Positions 1 through 10,877 of a stretch of 64,000 nt of DNA are shown piece after piece. The notes under the pieces were generated by a model, which worked only from the letters and a program-made list of their open reading frames with translations, did not search any database and was not told the origin of the DNA. Where the stretch lies: assembly GCF_964355755.1 (NCBI RefSeq), contig NC_092671.1, positions 16,463,501-16,527,500 of the forward strand, in the 5' to 3' direction. The DNA is from Antedon mediterranea (Eukaryota; Echinodermata; Crinoidea; Comatulida; Antedonidae). A program made the translations under genes and the position numbers. Within the stretch, counting starts at the first letter, position 1. The number at the start of each line of letters is the position of its first letter.

Positions 1-521
1 GATCACAGTCACAGAATGCATCATGATATCCTCTACATCCTAAAATAATTACATCAAATTTAAAAGGCTTTCTATAGTCGTATCCTACTTGTTATACATT
101 TTGCAAGGCATAAATATTGATCCCCAAACATTTATTTTATTGGACATTACAAATGTTGCATTCACCCCAGTCCTATTTTACAGTGAATATAGCAAGCATG
201 TGTGTTTGAGAAATTTCTAAAAATACATGTACAGTAGTATCTCAAAATATGAATGACCTTCACTTTTTTACAGATAATTAATGCAATTAATTTTAACACT
301 GCAGACCTTGGTTTGGAGACTCTGGATTTAATTTGCGAACATTAAGCAACTTAATTTAATCAAGAAGAAACTGTGAAATATGAGATATAAGATAACCAAC
401 TTGACTCCTAAATAGATTGAACCTAATCCTCTCTATGTATGATTTATGTTTCATAGTAATAATATATTCATTAAATTTAATATTACAAAAGAATTTAATT
501 CAATGATTTTATCTTATTTAG
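1..521 (+). other. Intron of IDH2 (upstream exon outside window)
   Basis: This AT-rich stretch precedes the first visible IDH2 exon and ends in an acceptor (pyrimidine-rich run, then AG at 520-521). I see no exon encoding a mitochondrial targeting peptide here, so the start codon must lie to the left of the window. No repeat or RNA gene is recognisable. Confidence 0.7.
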
Positions 522-3500
522 ACTCAACGAACAAACGTATTGAAGTAGCAAAGCCTGTTGTAGAACTTGATGGCGATGAAATGACCAGAGTCATTTGGGA
601 AAAAATCAAGGAAACTGTAAGAGCATGCCATGATTTTGTAAACGATTATTTTTCAATTGCATGATACAGTATTTTTGTAATATATTGTAGCATATTGATA
701 TTAATATTAATTGAATGTGTTTGTGTACTTTCAGCTTATATTCCCCTATTTGAAAGTAGATTGCTTATATTATGATCTTGGATTACCGTACAGAGACCAA
801 ACTGATGATCAAGTAACCATTGATGCTGCTTTGGCTATTAAAGAACACAATGTTGGTATTAAGTGCGCTACAATCACCCCAGACGAGGAGCGTGTTGAAG
901 GTATAGTCTTTAAGCTGTAAATTGTACCCATTGTGCAAGTTGTCTCTTTTTCTGTATGATGTTCCTGGCGTAGTTGACACTTTAGCCCATGTGTGGATGT
1001 ACTCGGGAACATAGATTGTGATTGAGCTGGCAGTTGACACCTACCATGAAAGTCTAAATCTTTTTTTCCCACCTACCGTTAACTTGTTGAGACCTACCAC
1101 CTCTTGATAAAGTTTCAACCTGACGACTTTTCTACAGAGGCCTTTGAACAAAGATTGTTCTCCTTTTCTTGCGAAAACCGGAACACTTTATTTTTCGTGG
1201 CTACATCACTACCTCTAGATCCATATCATGAATACTGTATGAAGGGAATAAGATTTATTTATTATTACAAACTTATGCTAAATATTAGTTGTCATTTCTG
1301 GTTTTTTTTGGTCAGAATTTAAGTTGAAGAAGATGTGGTTGAGTCCAAATGGCACCATACGTAACATCCTTGGCGGTACAGTTTTCCGCGAACCAATCAT
1401 TTGCAAGGCAGTTCCCCGTCTTGTTCCAGGATGGGAAAAGGCAATTGTTATCGGTCGTCATGCATTTGGAGATCAGGTTTGAAATGAATACCAAACTAAA
1501 ATACATACATGTGACAAGTTTGAGCTTGCTGATAGCTTGAAATTTCCCATTTATGAAAACGTCCAAAAGTTCATGGCTTGAAACTTCCAAAAAATATTTT
1601 TATGTTGTTTTCGGTGATTCTATGCATGATAAACAACAGAATTTTTACTTTTTCAAGTAATTTGAAGTAAAAAATTTAGATTTGAGAAAAAGCTTGAGAT
1701 TTTAGTTCAGAAAGTGTGAGCCTCACGTCAGATGCATGGGACTTTACATATATGAAAATGATAATTACATTATGGTATAAACCTGGAAACAGACATATGT
1801 GTCAGTATTTGAGGTAATATGTTTGTGAGCTGATATAACTTTGTTTTTAATACATAAAAATCTTTTGTTTGTTCAGTACAAAGCGACCGATTTCGTTGCT
1901 CCTGGACCTGGAAAGTTTGAAATGACATTTACTCCATCAGACGGTGGTGACAAGCAGACTTGGGAAGTGTACAACTTCACCGGTGCTGGAGGATGTGGCA
2001 TGGGAATGTACAATACCGATGAGTCAATCGCTGGCTTTGCACACGCATGCTTCCAGTATTCACTCATGAAAAAATGGCCTCTTTACATGAGCACTAAGAA
2101 CACCATTTTGAAGAGATATGATGGCCGTTTCAAGGACATCTTTCAGGAAATATATGAAAAGTTAGTTTTATAATGTATTCCTGCTTCTCCCAAAATTATG
2201 TAAAAAAGAGGTGCACTTATTTTTGTAAAGCTTTGTCTACGCTATCAAACTAGTTTGACAAAAAAAAATCCGATGTGCCCAAATATTATCATGTCCATAT
2301 ATGGGCACATCCCATCAAGTTTGATAGTGTAGACAGAGCTTAACAGTTATTTTCTTTTACCACAATTATACATAGAAAACTTAAAGAATATATTATACAG
2401 ATATTGACTGCTTAGAGGTTAAATATAAGATTTGACATCCCCGAGGGAATAATATTAAGTTTGAGGGAATATATATTTCCTGAGAACTTAATATCATTCC
2501 CGAGGGGATGTCAAATCTTATATTTTACCGATATAAAAGGCGATATCTGTTATATTATATAGCCAAGAACAAGTCTGCTGGGTTGGGTGAAGCTAGGCTA
2601 GGCCTCCTATACTAGTATTTGTATTGTATGTAAACAAGCCTGCCTAGACACCTTACCTTGCGAAGAATAATATACAGATAATTACTAATTAATGATTCCT
2701 TGGCAATAAAATATTCACTTAGGTCTAGGTCGTTTAAATTAACAGAAGAATTTCCATCAATAAGCCTATTAATAATAATATTATAATTAGGTAGGCCGAA
2801 TAAACAATTCGTCTTCTTCTCTTCGAGGAGCCAAATCGCCGGATGTTCAGCGCGTACTAGTTACTAGGTTACTACCGTGAGTATTGACCAATCACAAACG
2901 GTGTTTCATCACATTTAGGGAGGACTAATAACAAATGAGGGCGCTATGTATGCATAGCTTAAATAGTTTAAAAGATTAATTTCTTCAAGCGAGTTCCGTG
3001 GCGCAGCGGTTGAAGCGTTGTCTTGTGATGGAGTGACAATTCCATCCCGAGTTCAAGATCCAGTAGATGACTTTTGTTTATTTATCGGCAAACGCGAGTG
3101 TTGCAAACGAAAATTACACAGTCAATATCATCGAACTCGAGAATTTATATGATTAATGACAGGGGACACGATAATTACGCGAAAATTACACAGTCAATAT
3201 CATCGTTCTCGAGGATATATACGATTTACGATCCTCGCAGCGGTAGTCATGTGATGCAGTTTCAACCAATCACGTTCGCGTATTTACATAGGCTATGTTA
3301 TATAATGAATTATGAGACAGTCTAAAATAGTAAATTGAATAATTCAATACATATGTACTCTACAAACTTTTTATTAATAATTGTTATTATTTCATTAATG
3401 TTTCAGAGACTATGTAAAGCAATTTGAAGCTGCCAACATTTGGTATGAGCATCGATTGATAGATGATATGGTTGCCCAGGCTGTAAAGTCATCCGGAGCA

Positions 3501-6424
3501 TTTGTGTGGGCATGCAAGAATTATGATGGAGATGTACAGTCGGATATTGTTGCTCAAGGTAAAACAAAAAACAAATTCAGACATGTTGTGCTTTTGATTT
3601 ATATACTGTTAGACTATTTTTTTAAATAAATTCAAATTTAACAGGAGAGTATGAAACGGTATACATTAATAACTAATTTTTTAGGGACCTGTTTCTGCAC
3701 ATTCTATAGTAGTCAAAATCTCAGCCCAAAAAAAAAAGCTCTGTCTACACTATCTAACTACAGTCAACTCTCCCAATACCGGACACCCTTGGGCGGGCAT
3801 ATATTTTCCGGTTTTTCAAAAGTCCGGTTTCCTGAAAACATATTTTTAAAGTCATCACGTTGTCACTGAAAATGCTTTGAATCACCGGTCTGAATGCTGC
3901 CCGGTACGGCCTACTTTATTAATATTAAGCTAATTCAATTTACCTTTTTTAAAAGTTACATTATTTACTGTACCAATAAAACATGTTACAGTAGTAAATC
4001 ATTGTTTCTCAATGTGTTTTTAGCGGCAAAAAGGCCTAGGCTAGGCCTACGTACGTACGGTGAACATAATTTTGGTCGTTTATTGTTTATCGCGAGACTA
4101 GCAGCAGCATGGGTGATAAAAATAGCAGAGCGGGGCTTTGATTGATGCGCATGTGCAGAGGTGTCATAATCAAATAAAAACACCCACACTTAGACCACAT
4201 GTTTTTTAAGCTCCTTTATTTTGACGTAATTTGATAGCAATAAACGAGCCAAGCAATAATGACAATAATTAATTGGTAACATTCCAAAGTTTATTAACAC
4301 TAGTTAAGTCAAGTTCATTCCGTTTACGTTTTGCCATAATGATTTCCAAATTTATAATGATGCACATTTTTAGTGAAACATTCCTTTTTAAAGTCCTATT
4401 GCAATTGTGAATTTAACAATAATTTAAACAAAACAAAGACACAAAGTGGAATGTAAATTGAACTTTATTAAAAAACAATTCATATGCTAAAAAACAGGGA
4501 GTTGTTAACAACTCCCTGCTAAAAACAATAGACATTAAGACATAGCGCTCCACCGCAGTTCGATACGCAACAAAGCAATTGCCGCGCTTCGTGGGTTAAC
4601 AATGAACTGACCTGTCAATCAGTGTAGCGCTCCATGGCAACATTATTTGATCGTACCGCGAAACGTCGCGCACTTCATGCATGGTCTGGTCAGGGTATGG
4701 TTAAAAGCTTTTGTACATTGTGAATGTATTGAATCCGAGTCAGCGACGACGATGTTACGTTGTTTTCGTAAATATTTGGAGTTTTTTAACTGTCAGTCCG
4801 GTTTTCAGACGCTAATTTTCATGTTTTGTACTTCATAATTTGTCCGGAATTGGGTATTCCGGTTTTCATAATAAATTACAGTACATTTAGAATAGGGACA
4901 AATTGGGCCTTCCAAAAAAGTCCGGTTTTCCATGAATTCCGGTTTTGGGAGAGTTGACTGTACTTGGACAAAAAAGTATGATTTGCCCAAATATGATAGT
5001 AATATGACATCATCATCCATAATTATGTGGGCACATCACATTTTTTTGTCACATGAAGTTTGATAGTGTAGACCGAGATTTAAACAGTGAATGTCATTTA
5101 AACTTGTAAAGCATGGTACACAATACTTGGAAAATAGGTACCGCATACTAACATCAAAATTGCATTGTTTCAGGTTATGGATCTCTTGGTCTAATGACTA
5201 GTGTACTAGTGTGTCCAGATGGTAAGACAATTGAATCAGAGGCAGCTCATGGTACAGTCACCAGGCATTACAGGGAACATCAAAAGGTTTGTATAAACTA
5301 ATAGTGGTATAATGGAGAGTTTGGGAAAACTCGCGTATACATATCTTGGTCTAGCCAAGGCCAAGCCAACATGTTATACTTCTTTGTCGTTTTCTTGAAA
5401 CATTGTTATACTAATACTCTGTCTGAATTTTCTTGAATAATTTTGCTGGTAAAATTTCATGTGTGCCAACTTCATTTTCAATATTCTTGAATGTGTGAAA
5501 TGCAATCTGCACGTTCAAACGAATCGAAATCAGTATCAAATATGGTATTGATGTCAAGCTACACAGAATGTGTGACGTACTACCCAAATTTCACCCATAC
5601 GTATACGGATGTTGCACAAACTGCCTATTAAATACTGCCCATATTTGGCATTATGAACCTCTATACATGCAAATTTAATATTGTATATTCTTTGTATGTA
5701 TATGCAGGGTAACTCAACTAGTACTAATCCAGTAGCCAGTATTTTTGCCTGGACTAGAGGATTGGAACACCGTGCTAAACTAGATGGCAATGATGACCTG
5801 AAACACTTCTGCCAAACATTGGAGAAGGTGTGTGTAGATACAATAGATTCTGGCAAGATGACCAAAGATTTAGCTGGGTGCATCCATGGAATTAAGAAGT
5901 AAGTGCCATATTTTAGTTTAACAAGTTTAAGCCTTTGTTAATATAATTCAGAACTGGTTCAAGTTGTTAAAATTCAGTGAAACCTGACTGAATTGGGTGA
6001 ATTGGCAGATCTGATAATTTACCTGGTTTAGTGTGTGTTATGTTTATCTGTGTTTTGGATTCGGTCTATTCTCACATTTTATTGTGAAACCTAACTTTGG
6101 TAAACAAAATAGAACACATTCAATGGAAATCATCAAATCATTAATTGAATCACTTTTAATTAATTAATATTCACATCAGATGAATTCTGTATCATCCAAC
6201 TTAAAAATGAGAATACCAGAAAAAAGCATGTGACTGTTTTGTGTTTGGGCGTCCCATTTAATATAATAAATAATGTAATAATAATATGGAGTAATGTAAA
6301 TTTAAGTTATGTTTACATTTGTTTTATTGTTCAATTATTTTGCAGTGTCAAACCTGAGCATTTTCTTCAAACAATGGACTTTTTAGCTGCTATTGCAGAG
6401 AACCTTAATAAACAACTGAAATAA
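522..6424 (+). CDS. IDH2: Isocitrate dehydrogenase [NADP], mitochondrial (3' eight exons)
   Basis: The enzyme oxidatively decarboxylates isocitrate to 2-oxoglutarate with NADP+ in the mitochondrial matrix. I assembled eight exons: 522-616, 735-900, 1316-1476, 1877-2160, 3407-3558, 5174-5286, 5708-5898 and 6346-6424. All have GT-AG junctions, intron phases agree throughout, and the stop is TAA. They encode about 412 residues, close to the mature length of vertebrate IDH2; the transit-peptide exon is outside the window. Visible signatures are [15 protein letters not shown] at the start, the substrate loop [26 protein letters not shown] (with the Arg equivalent to human R172), [12 protein letters not shown] (catalytic Lys), [10 protein letters not shown] and NYDGDVQSD (metal-binding Asp). 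The start motif and the stretch [17 protein letters not shown] resemble mitochondrial IDH2 more than cytosolic IDH1. No coding damage is seen. Introns 2161-3406 and 3559-5173 are swollen by transposons. Confidence 0.97.
2228..2341. repeat. Short MITE, family A (terminal inverted repeats)
   Basis: The element begins AAGCTTTGTCTACGCTATCA and ends with the near-complement of that sequence, giving terminal inverted repeats of about 24 bp around a ~65 bp centre with GTGCCCA/TGGGCAC as an inner inverted pair. Related ends occur at 3737-5080 and, in decayed form, at 49298-49442. It has no coding capacity, so it is a non-autonomous DNA transposon by structure. Confidence 0.75.
2388..2561. repeat. Long-hairpin MITE in IDH2 intron
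   Basis: Two long arms are inverted around a centre near 2473. The core arms 2424-2442 and 2504-2522 are perfectly complementary over 19 bp (TATAAGATTTGACATCCCC and its complement). Imperfect pairing continues outward to ATATTATACAGATAT and ATATCTGTTATATTAT. The whole unit can fold into one hairpin and has no ORF. Confidence 0.75.
2991..3070 (+). repeat. tRNA-derived SINE head
   Basis: The segment reads like a tRNA gene: TGGCGCAGCGGTTGAAGCG matches an A box and GAGTTCAAGATCC matches a B box about 45 bp later. The acceptor-stem ends do not pair well, so a degenerate SINE head is more likely than a working tRNA gene. Confidence 0.55.
3109..3213. repeat. Direct repeat pair in IDH2 intron
   Basis: A ~34-bp segment containing AAATTACACAGTCAATATCA, followed by a CTCGAG-containing tail, occurs twice, at about 3109 and 3180. 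The ~71-bp offset suggests a small local duplication. Confidence 0.6.
3737..5080. repeat. MITE family A copy, split by a later insertion
   Basis: The left end at 3737 (AAGCTCTGTCTACACTATC) and the right end at about 5055-5080 (TTTGATAGTGTAGACCGAGA) are the terminal inverted repeats seen at 2228-2341. The two halves are separated by the 1,200-bp element at 3761-4960. Taking that element out leaves a short MITE whose right half also carries the GTGGGCACATCACA segment of the family. Confidence 0.8.
3761..4960. mobile_element. Nested non-autonomous DNA transposon with TA target duplication
   Basis: The element starts CAGTCAACTCTCCCAATACC and ends with GGTTTTGGGAGAGTTGACTG, so the outer ~15 bp are perfect inverted repeats. 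A TA dinucleotide flanks each side (3759-3760 and 4961-4962), as in the Tc1/mariner/pogo group. Subterminal CCGGTTTT/AAAACCGG motifs recur at both ends. The inside carries a perfect 24-bp palindrome at 4495-4518 and two CpG-richer stretches. I find no transposase ORF, so it depends on another element. It sits inside an older MITE within an IDH2 intron. Confidence 0.85.
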
Positions 6425-6503
6425 ATGACCAGATTGCCAGTGGTTGCAAGCAGTTTAAAAAGTAAAATGCAACTGAATTTGTAAATTAAATGTGTATATT
6501 TTT

Positions 6504-6509
6504 AATAAA
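6504..6509 (+). promoter_or_regulatory. IDH2 polyadenylation signal
   Basis: AATAAA lies 80 bp after the IDH2 stop codon. It is the first canonical signal downstream. Confidence 0.65.
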
Positions 6510-6984
6510 TATGTAAAACGTGGGTACAATTAATTAATTAAAACTAAAAATAATTTCTATTTTACTGAGTAATAATTCTCTCAGCTAATTGAGGCTATTT
6601 AAAAAATTAAACTTGATCTAAGTATGTGTAACCCTAACTCAGGACTATTCTAAGCCCAGAATAGTAAAAACATGCCATACCCTAATTTCTGCCAATTTTG
6701 GCCATTTGGGTAATTTGATAATTTAAAATGTTCACATTTATTTACAAACTTTCCTTTGTATTTTACAAACAGACTTTTGCAGCTTATGTTATGAACAAGT
6801 TTGATTAATTGTTGTGTCTAGAATTTAAACTAAAGCTATCGATCTAGTTTGCTGTAATTTAATCACATTGGTACAGTACTATTTTCTATAAATATTGGAT
6901 AATATTTGTCGTACCATATGCAGTAATCTTTTCCGCTTCATCATAAGTTTGTGCCAATTTTAGATATTTTATTTCTTCTAATGT

Positions 6985-7150
6985 CATTTTGTATGACTTA
7001 AGTTAATATGATTTAAGATGCTTTGTCATTTTATATGACTTAAGTTGCTTTGTCATTTTATATGACTTAAGTTGCTTTGTCATTTTATATGACTTAAGTT
7101 GCTTTGTCATTTTATATGACTTAAGTTACTTTGTCATTTTATAAGACTGT
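6985..7150. repeat. 27-bp minisatellite
   Basis: Five to six units of 27 bp contain CATTTTATATGACTTAAGTT followed by GCTTTGT. The outer units are more diverged (a TTAATATGA variant on the left, TATAAGACTG on the right), as expected of an array homogenised from its centre. Confidence 0.9.
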
Positions 7151-7790
7151 CATTTCCTATTTATTACATATGCATTTATGCGCAAATAAATATGAAATTT
7201 TTACTTTATTTTCATATAATTTGACAATTGTGCAAGTTCTTTATAAATAATTTCACATAAAAGCACTTAAAGTATTAAATAGTTACGTAAATGTTTGTAT
7301 AAATAAGAGCCAACTTAAGTTAGACAACTAATTTCAATAATTGAGTAACAAAGATACTCATATTGTCATTTAGTTTGCGTGAAATATAAAACTCGCATAA
7401 ATCATGTAATTTACAATTTACTTAAATAGTATTATTGTCCATGTCCATTCAATACATTTATAGAGGACAAAATGCTTAATATGCCAATGACTGATATAAT
7501 TAGTCCTAATCCAGTATTATTAATAATTATGATGGTCACACAGTGTGCTTAAGAAGATAATGTAATAAATTGCTGTGGAAAATGTCCAGTTTGGTGTGTT
7601 ATATTTTTTTGCTAATTTAGAATATGTCTATTAAATAAACAATTTACTTTTCTTTATAATACAATTTGATTTCTAAGACATTCCCGTACAGACTGCACCT
7701 AGTCTTTCTGAATCTACCATTCAGAATGCATCCTAACAATCCCTCCAATTAGTTGAAAGTCTTGGTGCATATGTATCCAAGATTTGAAAC

Positions 7791-8050
7791 TTTAAAGATG
7801 TATTGTCTGCCAAAAACATGAAAAAATAAAGATAAAATCAGACTTTCAATAGGCAAAACAATATTATTTCACTTATAAAAAGACAAACGAAAACATTTTA
7901 ACCAAAAACCATTGTCTGATAGTATTGCTTTAAATTACATTTCTTTCCCCGATCCAGTTTTTGGTCAAAGTGAATAACTATTACGTGACATGTAAATGGC
8001 ATATTCAACAAAAAAAATGTATTTAGTGGGAAAATATATCTTTAAATGTA
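7791..8050. repeat. MITE family B, copy 1
   Basis: The segment starts TTTAAAGATGTATTGTCTGCC, as two 20-bp-scale blocks shared with copies at 42053 and 49786, and ends near ATATCTTTAAATGTA. Shared internal blocks are AATCAGACTTTCAATAGGC, CACTTATAAAAAGACAAA and GGTCAAAGTGAATAACTATT. The ends are inverted repeats around GACAATACACCTTTAA. There is no ORF. Confidence 0.8.
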
Positions 8051-9109
8051 TTCTGGTTACCATGACTACATAACATGAAGATTATACTTATATAATTGAT
8101 AGTACTTCGTCGGCAAAAGTTCTGTCGACCATTTGGAATCTTGGATACGAACGGGCTCTGTAGAAAACGCTATACAAACTAATGGAGACCGCAATTTTAA
8201 TTGTAAAAATATATTAATGTCAGTTTCACATTTTTTAAATACTGAAATGCAATATATCAACTTTAATCTACCTTTTCCGTTATTATATCCAAAACCAATT
8301 TATGGCAAATATGTTTATCATCATTAATACTGTATATCTGCATTACCTTAATTAGTTCAGACATGCTACTTACTATTAAATTGATTAATTGCATTCAGTT
8401 GATGTATATTTATATAACTAAGCCAATAAAATTCTAATTTACTAAAGATTAATACTTCTTTTATAGATAGATTGCCGATGGAGTAAATGTGCACAAATAC
8501 ATAACTAGGCCCAAGTACAATAAAAGAACACTTACACAAATGACTGTTTTTTTTTTGGTGTTGTTAAAACTACAATAATGAAATGCATATTAGAAGTAAT
8601 AATACATATTATATTATAACTTTTACCATTAAACCGTATAATAAAGTATACTATTTATGATTCTCATTAATTATCGGCAAATGACATTTATGCATCTTAG
8701 TTATATATTTAATTGTATTTTTTTTTAAACATGACTAAAATATCGGAAAATAAGAGTCAACATTTGCAAATTGTTTGACTAAATATATATACTACTGTAC
8801 ATCAATTTTCTGTAAACATCCATATGAATGATGATAATTAATTAATTAATCAGTTCGGTTCCTCCTGCATCATCATAAAGATGATACCGTAATACATGCG
8901 CATCTTGCAATACTGTCGCCAAAATGTTAATGATTTTAAATGATATTTTGCTCTTTTATTGTTAGTGTTCATGAAATGTTTCTTTTATATTCCAGGTACA
9001 TCATAATAGGCCTGTATATTAGCTAATAGATATTAGCAAGACAAAAGTAATCTTGTTCTACCATTTCTTGACTACATCATATGTGATCTGAAAAAGTTTT
9101 CACAGGTAA

Positions 9110-10450
9110 CCAGTTACGACTTCATAATACGATGATAACGCAAATATGCCAATACATAACAATCTTTGACTTTTGAAAATAACCAATTTTGCCAAAATTT
9201 CGACCCTTTAATTGTTTTGACATAACTGAAGATGATAACGCAAAATATGGTCATTACCTGCATAACAATTGCATTTTGAAAAGGTTCATATTTTGCCAAT
9301 TTTTTCAAATGTCTCTGTACTATAATAATTCAAGGATTTTTAGTCACGTGCAACGCGACTCTACAGCTGACTATGCCGGTCTGTTGGTCGATAGGTAAAC
9401 ACTAACTCAAATTTGATTGCAGCCATGTATATGGCCTTGTTTAAAAAAAAATAACGCGATTTTGACCCTTTATTTTTTTACATAATTGCTTGCTATGAAT
9501 CTATAGGACATAATAACACAATACCGTGCTCCTATATGCCAATATTATTGTATAACAATACTTTTAAACTATCAAGGTATATATCAAATATAAGGGTCGA
9601 AATTACTATAGTACAAGAATTACAAAAACAATTTCGACCTTTTTATTTTTCGTCATAACTGGTTACTACGGTATATTATAATTAACATGCGCAGAAGACA
9701 TTGTATGATTCTGCGCATATCAATTATGATATGGTAACCAGTTATATAAAAAAATTAAATTGTCGAAATTTGGAAATTTTTGAAAATTTTTCTGTACTAT
9801 AGTACAAGGATTTTTTACTAAAAAATTCCAAATTTCGACCTTTTTATTTTTCGTCATAACTAGTTACTATGTTATAACTGGTAACTACAATTCTTCCAAA
9901 ATTTCCCTGTACTATTACAAGGATTTTTCCCCAAAAATTGCAAAATTTCGACCTTTCTATTTTACGTCATAACTGGTTACTATATTATAATTAACATTCG
10001 CAGAATTTGTAATAAATTTCCAAAAATTGCCAAATTTTAACCTTTTTATTTTTTTAATATAACATGAGCAGAACACATTAGGCCTATATGCGCAAATCAA
10101 TTATGATATAGTAACCATTTATGTCAACAAAAAAAAGTATCGACATTTTCCCTTAACTAAAAAAAAACACGCCAGAATCATATAATGTATTCTGCGCATG
10201 TTAATTACAATATAGTAACCAGTTCTGACGTAAAGTAAAAAGGTCGAAATTTTGGGAAAAAAATCCTTGTACAGGGACATTTTTTAAGAATTGCCAAATT
10301 TCGAAATCTTTATTTTTCGTCATAACTGGTTACTAAATCATAATTGACATGCGCAGAACACATTATATGATTCTGCGCATATCAATTTTGAGTCGAAATT
10401 TGGCAATTTTTCAAAAATTTCCCTGTACTATATATATAGTACATGGATTT
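9110..10450. repeat. Cluster of palindromic MITE-like repeats (family C)
   Basis: The blocks CATAACTGGTTACTATATTA, ACATGCGCAGAACACATTAT, CTGCGCATATCAATTATGAT and TTTCGACCTTTTTATTTT are repeated many times in both orientations. Adjacent copies form inverted pairs centred on the TGCGCAG...CTGCGCA core. The same family recurs at 25300-26140 and 27320-27540, so it flanks the large satellite on both sides. No coding potential is seen. Confidence 0.8.
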
Positions 10451-10877
10451 TTAGTCGCGTGGACGCGACTCTATAGTTCACTATGTCGGTCGGTCGGTCG
10501 GTCTGTCGGTCTGTCGGTCCGGTATAACTATGCGATTTATCGCTTTCTGACCTTATCTTGATATCAGTTTAATCTAGCTATGTCAATTTTTCACAGTATA
10601 TTCCTTATGGCCAGGAATCGATGTGGTTATGTTTTCACGGTGCGCAATAAAAAATTACGCGGTCTACGCACGATTTAACGAAATCACGTTTGTAATCATA
10701 TCTTCACAACCATGAATCACAATTAAATAAAATTTGGTACTCATAAATTTCAGGGCATAAATCATCAAATGGCAATACAATTACGTGCGTAGCGCATGTA
10801 ACGCATGCGTACGCGCGCTTAAAATTTTCAAAATTTAGTTTCGATGAAATAAGAGTACGTTTCAGGCAATTTTAAGC
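10451..10877. repeat. GTCG-rich interspersed element (family S), copy 1
   Basis: It starts with the 18-bp inverted sequence AGTCGCGTGGACGCGACT, then CTATAGTTCACTATG, then a (GTCG/GTCT)n tract, CCGGTATAACTATGC, and ~370 bp that end in AGGCAATTTTAAGCG. The unit is far richer in CpG than its surroundings. It abuts the start of the satellite. Fuller copies lie at 16549 and 24167, and short end fragments at 9341 and 25222. Confidence 0.8.

Larger units (their letters stand above)
6425..8990. other. AT-rich intergenic region downstream of IDH2
   Basis: This stretch holds the IDH2 3'UTR, a 27-bp minisatellite and one MITE (listed separately). Otherwise I see no coding exon, RNA gene or conserved motif. 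The ~64-codon frames at 8066-8327 overlap on both strands and resemble no known protein. Confidence 0.6.

Noticed and set aside
783-1072. Minus-strand frames overlapping IDH2 exons
   Set aside because: These are shadows of the real IDH2 coding strand and the following intron.
4495-4518. Rho-independent-terminator-like palindrome CAGGGAGTTGTT/AACAACTCCCTG
   Set aside because: This is a eukaryotic intron, and the palindrome is internal to a DNA transposon. A transcription terminator role is unsupported.
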